Part shown: in pieces, positions 1 through 13,371 of the stretch
How positions within the stretch are numbered: the first letter of the stretch is position 1
Layout: every line of letters begins with the position of its first letter
Assembly (NCBI RefSeq): GCF_028453695.1
Contig: NC_135778.1
Coordinates: 5,962,166 to 6,026,165, forward strand
Length of the DNA: 64,000 nucleotides
Direction: 5' to 3'
From: Augochlora pura
Taxonomy: Eukaryota > Arthropoda > Insecta > Hymenoptera > Halictidae
Position numbers and translations under genes: made by a program
The notes under the pieces: model-generated
The model's database searches: none
Told to the model about the DNA's origin: nothing
The model's input: the letters and a program-made list of their open reading frames with translations, nothing else

Positions 1-3000
1 AACAAAATTGGCATTTGTGCAATGTACTGCTTCGAAACATTGTTTAGTTTGAAAAACATCGTCTCGCGGTACTTATTACTACGGCCATTTTGTTTGTCCG
101 ACATGAAAAAAACATGCACGATTCTTAATTAGTGCAAGCTTGGTATAGCAGGTGCTAGAACAAAACAAAAAAGTGAAAAATAATTACATCACATTTTTAT
201 ATCACATTACATATTTTAGATCGTGAATTGCTCAAACTTTGATTTTTAAATAACTCCGAAGATTTCAATTCTCGAGAACGACGTTGAATCATTGCTGATG
301 ATTAGATCATTCTTTCACTAAACACTGATTTTTGAAATAAATCTTTTAGCACGATCTTTAATCGTATACGACTCGATTGTTAAAATTGTTTATCTTCGTA
401 TATTAGAAGATAAATAAAGTGACAAGAAAGAAAAACATTTTATTTGACAAATACATATTCCCATTCAACATCCTATAGATACTTTTGTATAACCTTCGCG
501 ACGAAAGAAGAAATATCGGGTAACAAAAAGTAACACGAAATTTTATCTCCCGAACGCACGAGATGTAGCTTCGGTACACCGTGCGGAGGATGGATACGAG
601 GGAGAATCGATTTCCAGAGAGTCTGGGCAAAGTGTGGGTGGATGTGACAGAGAATAAAAAAATGTCTCGGCTACGCCGCTGGAGAATTCTTCAAGAGCGG
701 ACCTACATCGGGCGAAATAAAATTTTCTAATTAGTGTTAACGAGCCGCCGGGACGAGAAAGATGAGTCCACATCGACGGAAAAAATTGTAGGTGAAGGTT
801 GAGAGCACTTTTCTGTCTTAGATTTCACTTGTCTTCAGAGATTCAGCGGTGCAATTAAATCTCGATTCTCCGTCCTCGAACTCCGATAACTTTATCGAAA
901 CGTGGCCGTTTAAAGCACTCGCGTGTACGGTTATCAATGTACATCGTTTATGCATTACTCATCTTATTATCGCGTTGCGCGATTGCTTCATTAAAATCCC
1001 CAGAAACGATCAACCTCAGCGTTTCATACACCGAGCGAACGCTGTATCGCAATTATCGTACTTCGTAAAGTGATCCGGTGCCGCGCGCTTCTCAAAAACT
1101 GAGAAGGTAAATCAAAGAAACGCCACGACCTGATTAAGACGCAAAGTTATGTAGAAAGCGAGATCGTTAGTGCTACACCCTTCTAACTCTAGCGTAAATA
1201 GAAACTATGATTACGCTGACTTGTAATTTTTCGGTTTCGCAGAAATATCGCGTGCTCTGGAATACGAATCGTTAGTAGACAAATTGCATCAATTTAGTAT
1301 TCCGATTAGTGAGTTGATTCTGGAATAAATTAATTTGTTTTTCATCTAATTATCTTTGCTATATACATTATATTCGATTGTTGAAATTATACGAATGCTT
1401 TTATGGACGATTACTAGGAAGCAGTGATGTATAGTTTTAAGTCAGCCAGCACGGAATATATTGGCTTAGCCATATAACGTTCCCGTCCGGAGATTATAAA
1501 TAAATTATAGGGATTAATAAATATTATATCACGTATCTGCGAAATTCGATGTCTGCACACATAATTAATTTCTGATCCGTTCAAACACAATGTAGAAAAA
1601 TTTATTTAAAAAGATAGACAAATAAATATTATTTAAATATAATCCTATTCGAATAATCCCCGACTCAACTGAATACTATTTACTCAAGCATATTTTCGAA
1701 TAAGAAATGTACAACATTTTTTGTATAGTCAGCGTTGTAATTGCGAAAAAAATACAAAAAAGAAATACTATTAGTTGCCTGTAGTTCTAATGTTAAACGA
1801 ATTACTGTTGATCGATAAGGCATCCCCGTTTATCCAACAAAGGAATAATAAATCCGCTGGATGAACGCCATTAGAACTCAAAAGGCTTTCGATCCGCATC
1901 TTTTGTCACGGAGAACAATCTTTTGTGAATGACGCGCCAACACAATTCGGTTTTATTGTCTGGCCAACGAAAGGGTTAATAGAGGAGCGTGTACTATCCG
2001 AGAAGGAAAATTAAGCGTCCGCCCTTATTCATTGTTCCATCCACTCGAAAGAAGAAGCGGCCGCACGGCGTCCCGGAAGCGCTAGACACGCAGTCTTCAT
2101 TAACAGTACGATTAACATATAGCGGCGTGTACAACGTCCGACCATCCCGCAATTAGTCAAATAATAGAAGTCATTCAATCGAACTAACTCCGATTTTCAT
2201 AAAACAGCGATCAAACCGCGAGACGCATTTCTATTTCTAATTACCGGATGACGGATTTCTGTACAATTATCGGATGAAAATATTTCAGATAGCTTAACAT
2301 TTTCGTACTGTTTCGCGCGCCGGGTAAACACTCATTCAGCCAATAACTTTTTATCTGATTCCGGTTTTCACTAATTGTTTCTTAAAGACACGAGAATGTG
2401 CCCGAGCAATTGCGCTAATTGCAGTTTGAATAATTATTCGAACGTCGGATTAAACGGTGTTGTTAATTAAAAGAATACGATAACTTCTCATAAATTGCTG
2501 AACGCAGCTTGATTATGCGATGCTAATCCGTCGACACGAGTATGTTAGCAATTTACTTATTCATTCTCAATTAAGGCATCGACGATCCCTCGGTATCACT
2601 TTCTCGGCGTCTATGACTGGAAACGGCGGTGAATAAATTGTATTTGTCGTTTATTGTGGGATACCAAATTACACCGTCCATTGAATGGAATGTCTCTTGC
2701 TGCTGCCGTCACGCTGATTATGGCTGCGCGGCTGCGAACGCGAAACAACACCACCGCCAAGTTTTCGTTCCTGGGACGAGTTATTAAATAGTCGCCGGCA
2801 ATCGTGGTGCGCGGAGTCGTAATCATCGCGAATTCCGGCAGTATGCAAAGATAAACCACGGCAAAGAAATTGCGGTATCATTCGACATAAATACTGTCGC
2901 GAATGAAATTATACACCGCCGCGAGGAAATTACCGCGATACGAAAGCGTATGACAAATTCCTCGCTGAAAGCTACGGATTTTTCACATTTTTTATACTTT

Positions 3001-4905
3001 GTACTCGTCAATTGTGAGAAGGTACGGCAATTGTTCGTTTCAGTTCTTCTTTATTCAAGTACGTAGTACTGCACCTGCAAATTGTCTTGCAGCACATCCT
3101 GCTTCTATACACAATGGTTGATATAGTTCAGTGATCATATTATTATCGCTATAACTTCAAACAGAAAATCCGTCGCACGTTTTATCTATATTAACGACAT
3201 CGTTTAATTTGCAAAATGTATCAAAGTTTTCGTCCGCCATGATTTTCACCATGGTACCAAATATTGAAATTATTTGAAACAATTATGAAGTTGAAGTTAA
3301 CGTTTTGTATTGGTTTATACATTTTTGTTCCAAACAAATTGTTATTTGGATTTCATAAAATGATATTACTTTTATTTTTCAAACAACAGTACTGAAAATA
3401 ACTGCCTGACATAAATTATTTTAAATAATTAGTTTTCATTTCAATTCCTAAATAAAATTTGTTCGAGTCTACATACGAGTAATGTAATCCGAATGACATC
3501 GACGTAATACAAGCATACTATAAAACGATAGAAAGGAAGTATGCGGTCAAGTGCTGAAAATATTAAAAAGGGAAACAGAGCATTTAGGTATATACGTATA
3601 TAACGAGCACAAAAAAAAAAAAGAAAGATAAAAGCAGTTACGGTTGCGAAGGAATCGCGGAGAGTGAACCAATTTGTAGCGAACGTAAATTCGTCGTTCC
3701 CCTAATTGCGGTTGTACATAGCGAACGATAGGAAAGAAGGTACAAGTGGCTTTCCAATTACGATTAAATCCTCTTCGGTTATCTTAGGCCGCTTTCACAG
3801 CGACACACATACATAAGCATCGAGAGTTACGTCCGAACGAAACGTAATGGAAGCAAAAGGAAAGTGAGATAATATAATCGCGGCCCGAGGCTGAGAAGCG
3901 AGAAAGCAATACGATAATCCGGCATACATGAAGACACGCAAAAACGGCGAAGGAGGTTGACCGAAGTGTGCCAAGAGGTTTCATAACGTCTAGGAAAATC
4001 AGATTACCCCGAGTATGAAATGTACGTGGCTCGAAAACTTATCGACTTCCTTCGGGTACGTCTATCCCTCCCTCGGAACCCTTGTTTCCGAGCGGCCGGC
4101 ATGTTTTATTCATGTTCGCCATTCATGGCGGGCCGACCACCGAGAGATTTACTATTATCGACTTTCGTCTGGTCACGGATTTTAATTTTTTTTTCCGCGT
4201 GCATTTGCTGCCGCCACAATGGGACCGGAATAGAAACCAATGTCGTTCGTGCTACCGATGTTTAACATGACGCGTTCGACTAATTTTCCAAAGTTTTACG
4301 ACAACCGAACGCTTCTTATTAGTATTTAACAGCTTCTCTATGTTATAAACGGACTGCTGCGGAGATTATGGAAATTCCATTTGCATGAATTATTGTACGT
4401 ATGTAGTATTTAATATCCTGTTAACTAAGAGGAATGCAATTCGCGTGGATAATTTAATATATGTTAGAATTGCATTTAGATATGGTATACGAAGAATGAA
4501 AGATATCCTTTTAAATTCATTTCCTATAGTAAATGGAAAAATCACTGTACATAACAGTGTACAATGAAAGTATATAATAAGTATGAAAATAGACATATTT
4601 TTGTTCATACATTCATCCATACTAGATAGTATAAATAACATTGACATTAGTTAATAGGTGGTGGGACGTTATAACTACTAATAGTTAGTTTTCCAAAATT
4701 AATTGGACATCTGGGTAACCTCCCTTGTAAGTGGAAAGTTTGAAGCTTGGGAACTTCGGACTTGTCGAGCATTACAGGAAGACAAGGTTATTGGCAGAAG
4801 GATTAGAGTCACTTTGCTGTTACCGTTTGCGCGAAATGTCCGGTAAATAATAGCGCATCCGAAAGAGAGTGATTTTACTTGAAAAAGTAAATCGAATATT
4901 TAGAA
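1..4905. other. Non-coding stretch, nothing recognised
   Basis: AT-rich with scattered CpG-rich patches (around 1950-2150, 2680-2960 and 4000-4250). Open frames are all under 90 codons, overlap each other on both strands and show no known domain. I see no repeat family member here. Confidence 0.5.
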
Positions 4906-5116
4906 TAACCCTTTGCACTCGAAGCCATTGTAACTGTAATTCTAAAATAACTTTTCTGACATGTAACATTTCCATTTTGTAACTTGTAACTCATGCAACA
5001 ATAGTTATACTTTTAATAATTTTTGAAATCTAATTTTTCGTAATATAAAAATTATTCTGAAGCGTGCTGTAACAATTTAAGTGGTGCCTCAGAGTCACCA
5101 GTCGAGTGCAAACGGA
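4906..5116 (-). mobile_element. Family A MITE (TTAA, piggyBac-type), reverse copy
   Basis: Left end CCCTTTGCACTCGAAG and right end GTCGAGTGCAAACGG form an inverted repeat with one or two changes. The interior shares blocks with the other copies (GTGGTGCCTCAGAGTCACCA near the right end). The left TTAA is degraded to ATAA. Confidence 0.8.
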
Positions 5117-5820
5117 TAAAACTCTGAGTGAATGATATTATTTATTAAAAATAGTTGTCATTCATGTCTACTGATTCTCCTCCACTTACGCACTCCGCGC
5201 ATTCACTGTAACAATCATCCATGCCCAGCGGAGAATTTACGAAACGTAAAATTCCATCCAGGAAGCGGAAGATTAACATCACTCGGATTCGTGAAATTAT
5301 TTAGAGCCAACGTAATTCCCACCAGCGCGTTCCCTTCTTCGTGCAACAGCCATCGTAATAAATATGATGGGGTTTGCGTATTTTTTGGTGAACGTGAATT
5401 TCGTTCCACGAACTTTTGCGCGTCGCGCAACATCCATGAGAACCCTAACGGTGTGTGCGAAAACACGGAACGTTTCTCACATGGCGTACCGGTCCCTGTG
5501 ACCTTTCCTTCACCTTCACCTACACGCTGAACTTCGCGGCGGGCTTCCGCGAAGGAAACATATCGATACGCTGTCTATGCGCGATTCTAGTATCCACTTG
5601 CGCATTCTCGTGAAAACCGCGTTCAAGGAATCTGGCGGATCGAATACTGATCAAAGCCAAGAATGAGAATACTATTTCCTACATGCCGCTCGCGGCCTCT
5701 TAATAATTGTCGCTTCGTTCTTAACGGATGTTCTCATTTTCCGGCATCCATTCCCGGGGGTCAGATTCCAAGATTTAAAAAAAAAAAGAAATTTATTATA
5801 AAATAATAAATGTATATAAT

Positions 5821-5854
5821 AAAAAATGTCTTTATTTAAAATAGAGACATTTTT
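5821..5854. repeat. Perfect 11-bp inverted repeat (hairpin)
   Basis: AAAAAATGTCT and AGACATTTTTT are perfect reverse complements separated by 12 bases. There is no gene nearby for it to regulate, so it is probably part of an AT-rich repeat. Confidence 0.5.
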
Positions 5855-5879
5855 TAAAAATATCTCGAGATCTAATAAC

Positions 5880-6092
5880 TTTTTCGCCATGGTACCTTAA
5901 TTATTTTTTACGTAGGATGAACAGAAAAATCGATCTGTATAAAAAAATATGCATTAAATAAAAAAAATTTTAAAGACCTACAAATGTAGTGCTCGTCGAA
6001 ATATTTATCTTTCTCCTTCGGCATTTTTTCACAAATCCAATAATAACAGAGTTATGACTTGAAACAATTGCGTGGACCACCCTGTATAAAGA
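5880..6092. repeat. Possible transposon relic ending CCACCCTGTATA
   Basis: The stretch begins near CCATGGTACCTTAATTA and ends GTGGACCACCCTGTATAAAG, preceded by AGAGTTATGACTTGAA. This end type is common in insect interspersed repeats, but I cannot find a matching second end. Confidence 0.3.
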
Positions 6093-7222
6093 TGTAATGT
6101 TAAAATCAAAAAATATTTGATTTAATATTTGAAATAATTTCCGCTCATCCGAATTTAATCATATCTTAACCGGCATCATAGCGCGCCATTTTACCCAAAA
6201 CAACGCCGTACACTTTACTCGCAAGCAGTTTTTCGTTCGCTGCTCCCATTTCGCACGAGACAACAAAGTTCGCCGGGGTGAAAGTACTGGACGGAATTAA
6301 TAGCTAATTAATCGCGAGCAGGGGCTTCCTCGCTGATTACGAGCATCTTGAAGGGGCTCGTGTGTTTAATCGATGCTCGCCATAATAATAGCAAGGGAGC
6401 GAAACGCGTGCATACCCGAACGTTACGGGCAGACGGCAATTAGGTAAATGAACCGGGACCGAACGTCAGGATAATAGGAAGGTTCGAGGACTCTCGGACA
6501 GCTGCGAATTTGCATACGACACGCCGAAACGCAGCTGGAAATATTAATTAAATCAGGTAGACGGTGCGCGAAGCCGTATTTCCCGCGTCTCGCGCGCGCA
6601 CCGTTGCCGCGGCGAGAGCATTTAATCAGGAAAAATTGCGGCGAGGCGTATTGGATAGGGAAATCAACGTGGAAAGGGAACGGAACTTCGGTAATATTAA
6701 ATTAACTACTTCGAGCCGGGACAACGGGGGAACACGCGTCGGGAGCTTCTTAACGGAAAGTGAATTATTTCGAGCAATATGTTCGGAAGTCCTACCGCGG
6801 TTGCCCGGTCGCAACATTACATAAAAAAGATTAGTCGTTGTTCCCGGCGCGAAAGTAGGCATGCACGACCTCAAGTATCAACCGTGTTGCTGTACGGATT
6901 CATCTAGTTTTCATGCGCGACGTACATATATTGATAATATTATGCGATTACCTGTTAATGAAAACTAAAATGAAAGAGACGATATAATCATGTCATTTCA
7001 AACAATCGTATTTCCTTTCGAAATAAATTCGAAAAATGGAAAAGACGAGGCAATGGGAAGCGTCTCTAATAAATCGCTAATTCGTGACGGTGTTCATTTT
7101 TTATTGACATGGTTTGATGATTCTTCAACGCTCGTTGCAAGGGTAACGCGCACTCGACGATAATTTTTATATTCCCCGAGTTTCATTAGCGCGAGGCGAG
7201 GCGGTGAAACGTTGTACATTTG

Positions 7223-7242
7223 AGAGAGAGAGAGAGAGAGAA
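7223..7242. repeat. (GA)n microsatellite
   Basis: About nine GA units, followed by an A run. Confidence 0.85.
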
Positions 7243-8193
7243 AAAAAACTAAAAAAATTTTCCAACGGACTTAGAACTTCCTACCACCTGATTTAATCAA
7301 TTTCGTAGCCAGGCTGCCACAGGAAGCCTAACCGAAAGAAGGCCATGCATATTCGGTTTTACGCGGATGCAGCCGGCCGCTGCGACGCTCCGTGGGGCAA
7401 TGTCCGTTCCGGACTGTGTGTTTCCTTTAATTGACCGTGTGCTCATCCCCTCCCGTTTTCGAGTCATCCCAGTTGCTATACCACCCCGTCTTCGCGGTTC
7501 TCCTCGGCGGTCTCCTTCGCTGTTTTCGTCGAACACACCGACACCGTACGCAATAAGCCGTCTTTATCCGGCGGATACTCATGACAACAGACAAAAACGA
7601 CGGGACGAGGAACTTCTATTGTCTCAGACGCCGAAGAATATCCTGCTGGAGGATATTGAACCCCGGTACGCCTATTATCTATTTTTTGCTTTCGCGTCTA
7701 TACCGATCGATCGATTCCCCGGCTGGATATTTGGTATCGCATCCGACAATTCGCAATTTCGTTGGTATCCCCGGGCTTATTGCCTGCTCGCGTCCTCGTC
7801 GATTGAAATTTCTAATTGTATTCTCAACCCTTGGATACACCGTCTCTCATTCCACCGTGCGCAAGGTAAGTAGGAGAACGGTGCCCGACAGAACCGACAA
7901 TTTATTCGGAATACACTTTGGCACAATGGTATCCAACGTAATAAGCAACAAGTAGTCGGAGCAATGATTAACGATTGGAACTCGTTAGTTATTATAACTA
8001 ATTTATAATAATTGGGCAATAATTATAACGACTAACAGTTATGATCGTCGATCGTTATTCAGATTAGTTTTTACCTAATTGTGGTTCTTGAAGTTGCATC
8101 GCAAGAACGGTAATTTAGTTCAGCGAGAACACTTTATTTCTTCAGAAACAGTCTGACAATGAACCGTTTTATGTTATTAAGTTCTGTAATTTG

Positions 8194-8261
8194 TAATGTT
8201 CATTTACATGTAATGTTCATTTACATGTAATGTTCATTTACATGTAATGTTCACTTGAATG
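8194..8261. repeat. 17-bp tandem repeat, four units
   Basis: Unit TAATGTTCATTTACATG repeated three times exactly, then a fourth unit with three changes. Confidence 0.9.
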
Positions 8262-8784
8262 CGATGTTCGTCTGATCGCGCCTATTTCATTTGCGCGATT
8301 TAAAAGTGTCCAGTATCTAACAAGTAAATAATAATAATAAATAATGATTTAGGAGCCATTCGTTGGATGGTGCGCGTTTCACGGCGTTCTCAAACAGCAA
8401 TAAAGTCTGCCGATGTAATAGAAATATACGTACGAAACGATCTGCGATAAGAAACCTTAGGCGCCTCCCCAAATTACCTTTGCACAGAGGATCAAAGCAC
8501 CGATTACTCAAGCAGGCTTAGCACGAAGACACCGAATAAATCAGACTTATCATACCCGACGAAAGTATGTCCGTCCATAAATTATTTCGCTCGGAACTAC
8601 CTCCACCGGTTCCGAGCCCCTGGAACTTCGGAGTGTGCTTAACGCCCGGCCACGATGAATTCCTGAGAGAGTTCGTTACAGCAAAGCACACTAAAATTCG
8701 ACCTGAATCTAGAGGGCGCTGTTCCGCCTTGGTAATTAATTTTTTCATGCCGGAGCGTTGTTAACTTTACTAAATTTCAAATTC

Positions 8785-8846
8785 GTTATTTATTTATTTA
8801 TTTGTTTATTTGTTTATTTATTTGTTTATTTACGTATTTATTTATG
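8785..8846. repeat. (TTTA/TTTG)n microsatellite
   Basis: A run of TTTA and TTTG tetramers about 60 bp long. Confidence 0.9.
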
Positions 8847-8885
8847 TTGTGCAGTTATGTCAGTGGCTGTAGTTTGACCCTGCAT

Positions 8886-9120
8886 TTAACCCTAAAACGA
8901 TACCGTGGATCGCCGTCGACCCCATAATTATCTGCAAGCATGCTAATAAATGCCAAAACATTGAAGTTTTCCTTGTCCACCCAACTCAGGCTGTACTTCA
9001 TACTTTCTATTTGAAAAATAACGAATCACATTTTGATCGCTACGATTTTATTCCGTGTCGCTCGCAACCCCACGCGATGTCACTGACTTCGAAAAGTATA
9101 AAGGGTCGTTCTAGAATTAA
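8886..9120. mobile_element. Candidate family F TTAA MITE
   Basis: Left end TTAACCCTAAAACGATACC and right end GGGTCGTTCTAGAATTAA are inverted with about 14 of 19 matches; 235 bp, the same size as the other families. Support is weaker because there is a single copy. Confidence 0.45.
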
Positions 9121-10112
9121 ATATACGGCAGGGCGTCGCCCGTCATATCCGACTTCGACAGAGAAAATACTTGCACGCGAGACCCGTCAATTCCACTCAA
9201 GTGGTTAATGATCGAGCTACTTTTCAGACAGTCGTGACCGGCTTATCGGGTTAAATACCACGACTGCGAAACGAACAAAACCAACATCGAGGTAACGACC
9301 GGCCCGGCGGCCGGGCGCTTAGAAAGAACGTACAATCGCGACGCGGGGGCTCTCCCGTGCATCTATAATTTTCCAGTCACAGACAAATCGCGCGCTCGTT
9401 GTTAGGGGGTTCCCCCATTATAATCGACAGAGGCGGTCCCTGGGAAATTGTGACGGGGAAACGAGGAGTCGCGGAGCGCGACCGTCGTGCCATTAAACGG
9501 AATCCCGGTGCGCGTAATCGTCGAGTAGTTCTCGAATCTATCAATGATTCATTCGCCGCGTGGCACGGTCACACTGGTTACGCGCGAGGATGCAGGTCGC
9601 CGCGATTCGTCTCGAGCGAGCGCGCCGTTGCGGCAACCTGCCCGCCGTGCAACCGGTACCCACGGCAACAAATCTAATCGCGATAATAAATCGACGGTCG
9701 GACACATGCCCGGCGCTGGCTGGGAGGACTCCGTACAAATGGGATATCCGAAGGGACGGATAAGCGAGTGCTCAAATTCTATTTAAAGACGCGTCCGGCA
9801 CGCGGTGGTAGCTAAGCGAAACAATCGATTACTTTCATCCACCGTTACTGTGTTTTCTACCCGTGATACGTGTGACCACGGTTTAACGCTCCCACGGAGT
9901 CGCTCGATAATATCGATGCAGCGCTCGTTTCTTTTCCCTTGGTATCATTTTGAAGGCCAATGTTGAGGCCACGGGGGCATAGCGCTAAAGGCGCGATGAC
10001 GGAAACTGTCTTCCGGATTGCGGAGAATTTCTTGTATCTCGCTTGACCTTTGAAACTAAGTTCATCGTCTATGACATGGTTTTCGTAGCGTCGTTGTTGT
10101 TGGAGGGAGGAA

Positions 10113-10346
10113 TTAACCCTTTGCAACTCGAGCGGTGAAACTGAAATTATTCTATCACGTTCCAAAATCATTTTTATACTAACAAAGTTTAGATTCAAAA
10201 AATTGTTAACAATGAAACTGTTTGTACGAGTCGAATGAATCGATTTCATATGTATAAAATATATTTTGCCACACGAAATGGAAATAATGCAAGCCAGAAT
10301 ACTTATTTTAGATTTATAGTTAAAATAGCTTCCAGTGCGAAGGGTT
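10113..10346 (+). mobile_element. Family A MITE, forward copy
   Basis: Begins TTAACCCTTTGCAACTCGAG and ends TTCCAGTGCGAAGGGTTG. The interior has the shared family blocks (ATTTTTATACTAACAAAGTT, CATATGTATAAAATATATTT, AGATTTATAGTTAAAATAGC). Confidence 0.82.
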
Positions 10347-12449
10347 GAGAAGTATGCTTCCAGTCACAAAGAGAATCATGTGAAAGTTACGAAAAACAAG
10401 TTGTACGAGGTTTATAATTAGTTAAATTGTTCAATGTCAGCAGAACGCAGTGATTACTAATTACTATGCAAGAATTACTAAAATAAAATATTAATTGCTA
10501 GCAGCCTATATTGATGTTTTAGACCAGATATTTTTTAACAGATCTCAGAATTTTGCCGTTAAAAATATTAACAGCCATCGAAGATTTTTGTCTACATAGA
10601 ACGAACTTTTATCCTCCTTTGACAGTTGCTGACTTAACTTAAAAACCTCAGAACGGAATACGTTTCAAAAAATCGATTACAACAACAGTTTAAATATCAG
10701 GGTTCAAATATCGTTTATCAAAAGACTGCAGAATTTTGTGTGAAATCAAGATTTTTTTTAAATCAATAGCAAGAAGAAGTTGGATGGAAATACGTCTCGA
10801 TTCAACGTTATACAATTAAGTAGATGCACGAAATCGGTAGTGAAAAAGAGAGTTTGTGTTACGGCAATTAAAAGAAAATGGGATATCGAAAGAAACAATC
10901 TTAAGTGGAATAGTTTTCTAGGCGTTTCGATCGCCGATTTAGATAACGTGGATCTCGGATAACAGCGACTAAAGTTTCAACGTTTTACTGGCTAAGCTTC
11001 GAGTAATCTGCAGAACACACACCGACTTCATAGATTTAAATCGGATTAACATGAAACTTTCAAGAAGTAACATTCGAGATGAAGTGGTAGCACCAGAAAA
11101 TTCATTACACTAATATGTACCGAGAATACGAGAGACGATAATCTTACTCACGAGAAAATTGAAATATCATTACAAGTTTATCCATATTTAAAAAAAAACA
11201 GAGAAGACTATATGGAGATTTAATTTTCAAAATGACAGAAAATCAAGATCTACGTTTTAAAATGCTAAACCTTAATCTTTTTCTTAATCTCTTGTAGTAT
11301 AATAACGAGTTAGACTCGTGATAATATATTCAATGGTAGGTCTAATAAATACGAATATTATTAATTTCTTCTAAATCGAAGTAAAGTTGAATTCTTCTGT
11401 TATTAAAGTCTAGAAGCGGAAGTAAATAAAGGTAATACGAAAAACAAAAATTGTATAGTCCTATTTAGCTGCCTTTCGCGAGTACACTCGGTACGTATCG
11501 ATGTCAACATTATGTGTCACGACGAGTGACTAATCTCTCAAAATTACCATTTCTCCGCAACTAATAGTTACCTTGTTATTAACCTTCTTTCGACGGATCA
11601 TTTTCACAAGTGTTGCAGCTGACGATCGTTCACAATCATTCTCAATCATAACTTTATCAAAACATAATTTTGACGATACTTCTTGCACACTGTTAGTCTT
11701 TCTGCTGTTCCTAACGCGATTAATTTCATTTTCATAATTATGCCATAAAAGCATTTGTTTCAAACTTTGAGAAACTTCGTCCCAAGGAATATAGCTGTTT
11801 AGAATGCTGGATCATCCAGTAGGTTGGCGACTAAGAACGGCGATTCCCGTTGAGCGATCCGAGATCGGGTACAGTTAACACCGAAAGGGTTCAGGAAATA
11901 GCAGAAACTCTCGGAAAGTCGAATCACGGAGTCCGATCGATCGGACTCGGCTGGGTTTCGGTTGCCATCGAGTCGAAGTTTGCTGGTTGAGCGGCAGACC
12001 GGTAAATGAGGAGGCAGCCTAGCTCTCGCGTGAAGGATTTCGACAACGAACGAGGCCAAGTTCGTGGCCGACCTTCCCCGTCTACGCGCGAGTCCGCCAG
12101 CTGGAATCGTGACCGAAAAGCGGGGTCGAATGTACTTTCGATCGCCGGCATCTCGCCGCGGCTTGTCCGCGTCGCGACGGAGAAACGACACGTCGAATTT
12201 CACCGACCTAAAAATGATCCGCTTGCCTCCGTTACGGCAGTTTCGTGAATTTCGACGATAAACCGCCGTTCGTCGCGGACCGAGCGATCCCGGACACGAG
12301 AACTTCGTTTCGTAGAAAAACGAATCATCGATCCGATCAGATTCCAGGATTTCACGGCTTCGCCTGGTACAGTTCTCACGGTTGAGGTTTCAAGGTACAG
12401 GGCGTGACCTTTTTTTAGGAAATCTATTCCAATACCGACAGCGCGCTAT
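10347..12449. other. Non-coding stretch
   Basis: AT-rich to about 11800, with one truncated family B MITE. Then a CpG-rich block (11800-12350) with overlapping open frames on both strands and no recognisable protein. Confidence 0.45.
11284..11472 (-). mobile_element. Family B MITE, truncated copy
   Basis: Begins TTAATCTCTTGTAGTATAAT, then AACGAGTTAGACTCGTGATA, and shares ATTATTAATTTCTTCTAAAT and TTGAATTCTTCTGTTAT with the copy at 51415. The far end is not recognisable. Confidence 0.65.
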
Positions 12450-12686
12450 TTAACCCTTTACGCTCGAGTGGCGAGACTGAGGCACCACTAAAATTGTTTC
12501 GTCATGTCCGAAGATAATTTTTATATCAATAAAGCTTAGATTTGAAAGATTGTTAAATAGCGGCACTGTTAGTACGAGTCACGAGAATCAATTTCGTATG
12601 CATAAAAGTGCAATTTGTTACAAAAAATGAACAAAAAAAATGATTTCAGATTTACAGTTAAAATCGCTACGAGTGAAAAGGGTTAA
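12450..12686 (+). mobile_element. Family A MITE, forward copy
   Basis: Begins TTTAACCCTTTACGCTCGAG and ends ACGAGTGAAAAGGGTTAA. The block GGCGAGACTGAGGCACCACT follows the left end. A pogo-like relic lies about 100 bp downstream. Confidence 0.83.
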
Positions 12687-12789
12687 AATACATTGTATTA
12701 AGTTCGCCAAAAGGTCATGCTGAATTTTGCAAAAGCATTTATCGCCGAAAGACATTCTGGTCGAGTAATAGACCATTTGAACGTTCGAA

Positions 12790-13011
12790 TACAGTAATAC
12801 CTCGATTATCCAAGCTGGTCGAGGAAACGCGAATATTCAGATTAATTGAAACGCTTGATTAAAGCGCAAGATTGAAATCATTTGTACAAGAAATACATGG
12901 CTTTCGAATAAGAGAGGTAGAGAAATTTAAAAATTAGAATCAGATCGAAACAAGCGTAATATGTGGTAAATAAATTTTGGAAATTTATATAAACGAGGTT
13001 CTACGGTACTA
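12790..13011. mobile_element. pogo/Tigger-like MITE relic
   Basis: Left end TACAGTAATACCTCGATTATCC, right end ATAAACGAGGTTCTACGGTACTA. The pattern CAGT-x-x-[AT]ACCTCG[AT]TTAT is the end type of pogo/Tigger elements, which use TA target sites; TA flanks both ends. At 222 bp it has no transposase. Confidence 0.55.
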
Positions 13012-13176
13012 AGACGTTTTAATACGAGGCACTGTGTTGCGTCGTACGGGTTAAAGTTGATGTAGGCAATAAATTCCAAACTTGCATACTTCGAAGTTGA
13101 TGTACGAGGGACGAATATTTTCACAATTACAGTTACTCCGGAAAAATCAATAAAGTTTTCACAAGATTATTCTCAA

Positions 13177-13371
13177 GCATTAAAGTAAATAATAATTAAA
13201 AAATATTAGTAAGGCATTAAAGTAAATAATAATTGAAAAATAATAGTGAAACATTAAAGTAAATAATAACTCAAAAATAATAGTAAAGCATTAAAGTAAA
13301 TAATAACTCAAAAATAATAGTAAATCATTAAAAAATAATAGTTAAAAAATTAAAGTAAATAATAACTCATA
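13177..13371. repeat. AT-rich tandem repeat, unit about 37 bp
   Basis: Unit GCATTAAAGTAAATAATAA plus a variable AAAATAATAGTAA tail, repeated about five times with point changes; the fifth unit is shortened. Confidence 0.85.

Larger units (their letters stand above)
5117..10112. other. Non-coding stretch with repeats only
   Basis: Holds the repeats listed separately (5821, 5880, 7223, 8194, 8785, 8886). The longest open frame (7367-7873, 168 codons, plus strand) ends in a good donor-like AAG|GTAAGT at 7867 but has no recognisable domain; the GC-rich block 9290-9760 has overlapping open frames on both strands, which looks like base-composition noise. Confidence 0.45.

Noticed and set aside
5132..5530. 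Plus-strand 132-codon frame
   Set aside because: An open frame on the opposite strand overlaps it, no domain is visible, and its start lies against a MITE; likely chance.
8194..8261. Regularly spaced 17-bp repeats resembling a small CRISPR array
   Set aside because: Units are directly adjacent with no spacers, and the DNA is eukaryotic; it is a simple tandem repeat.
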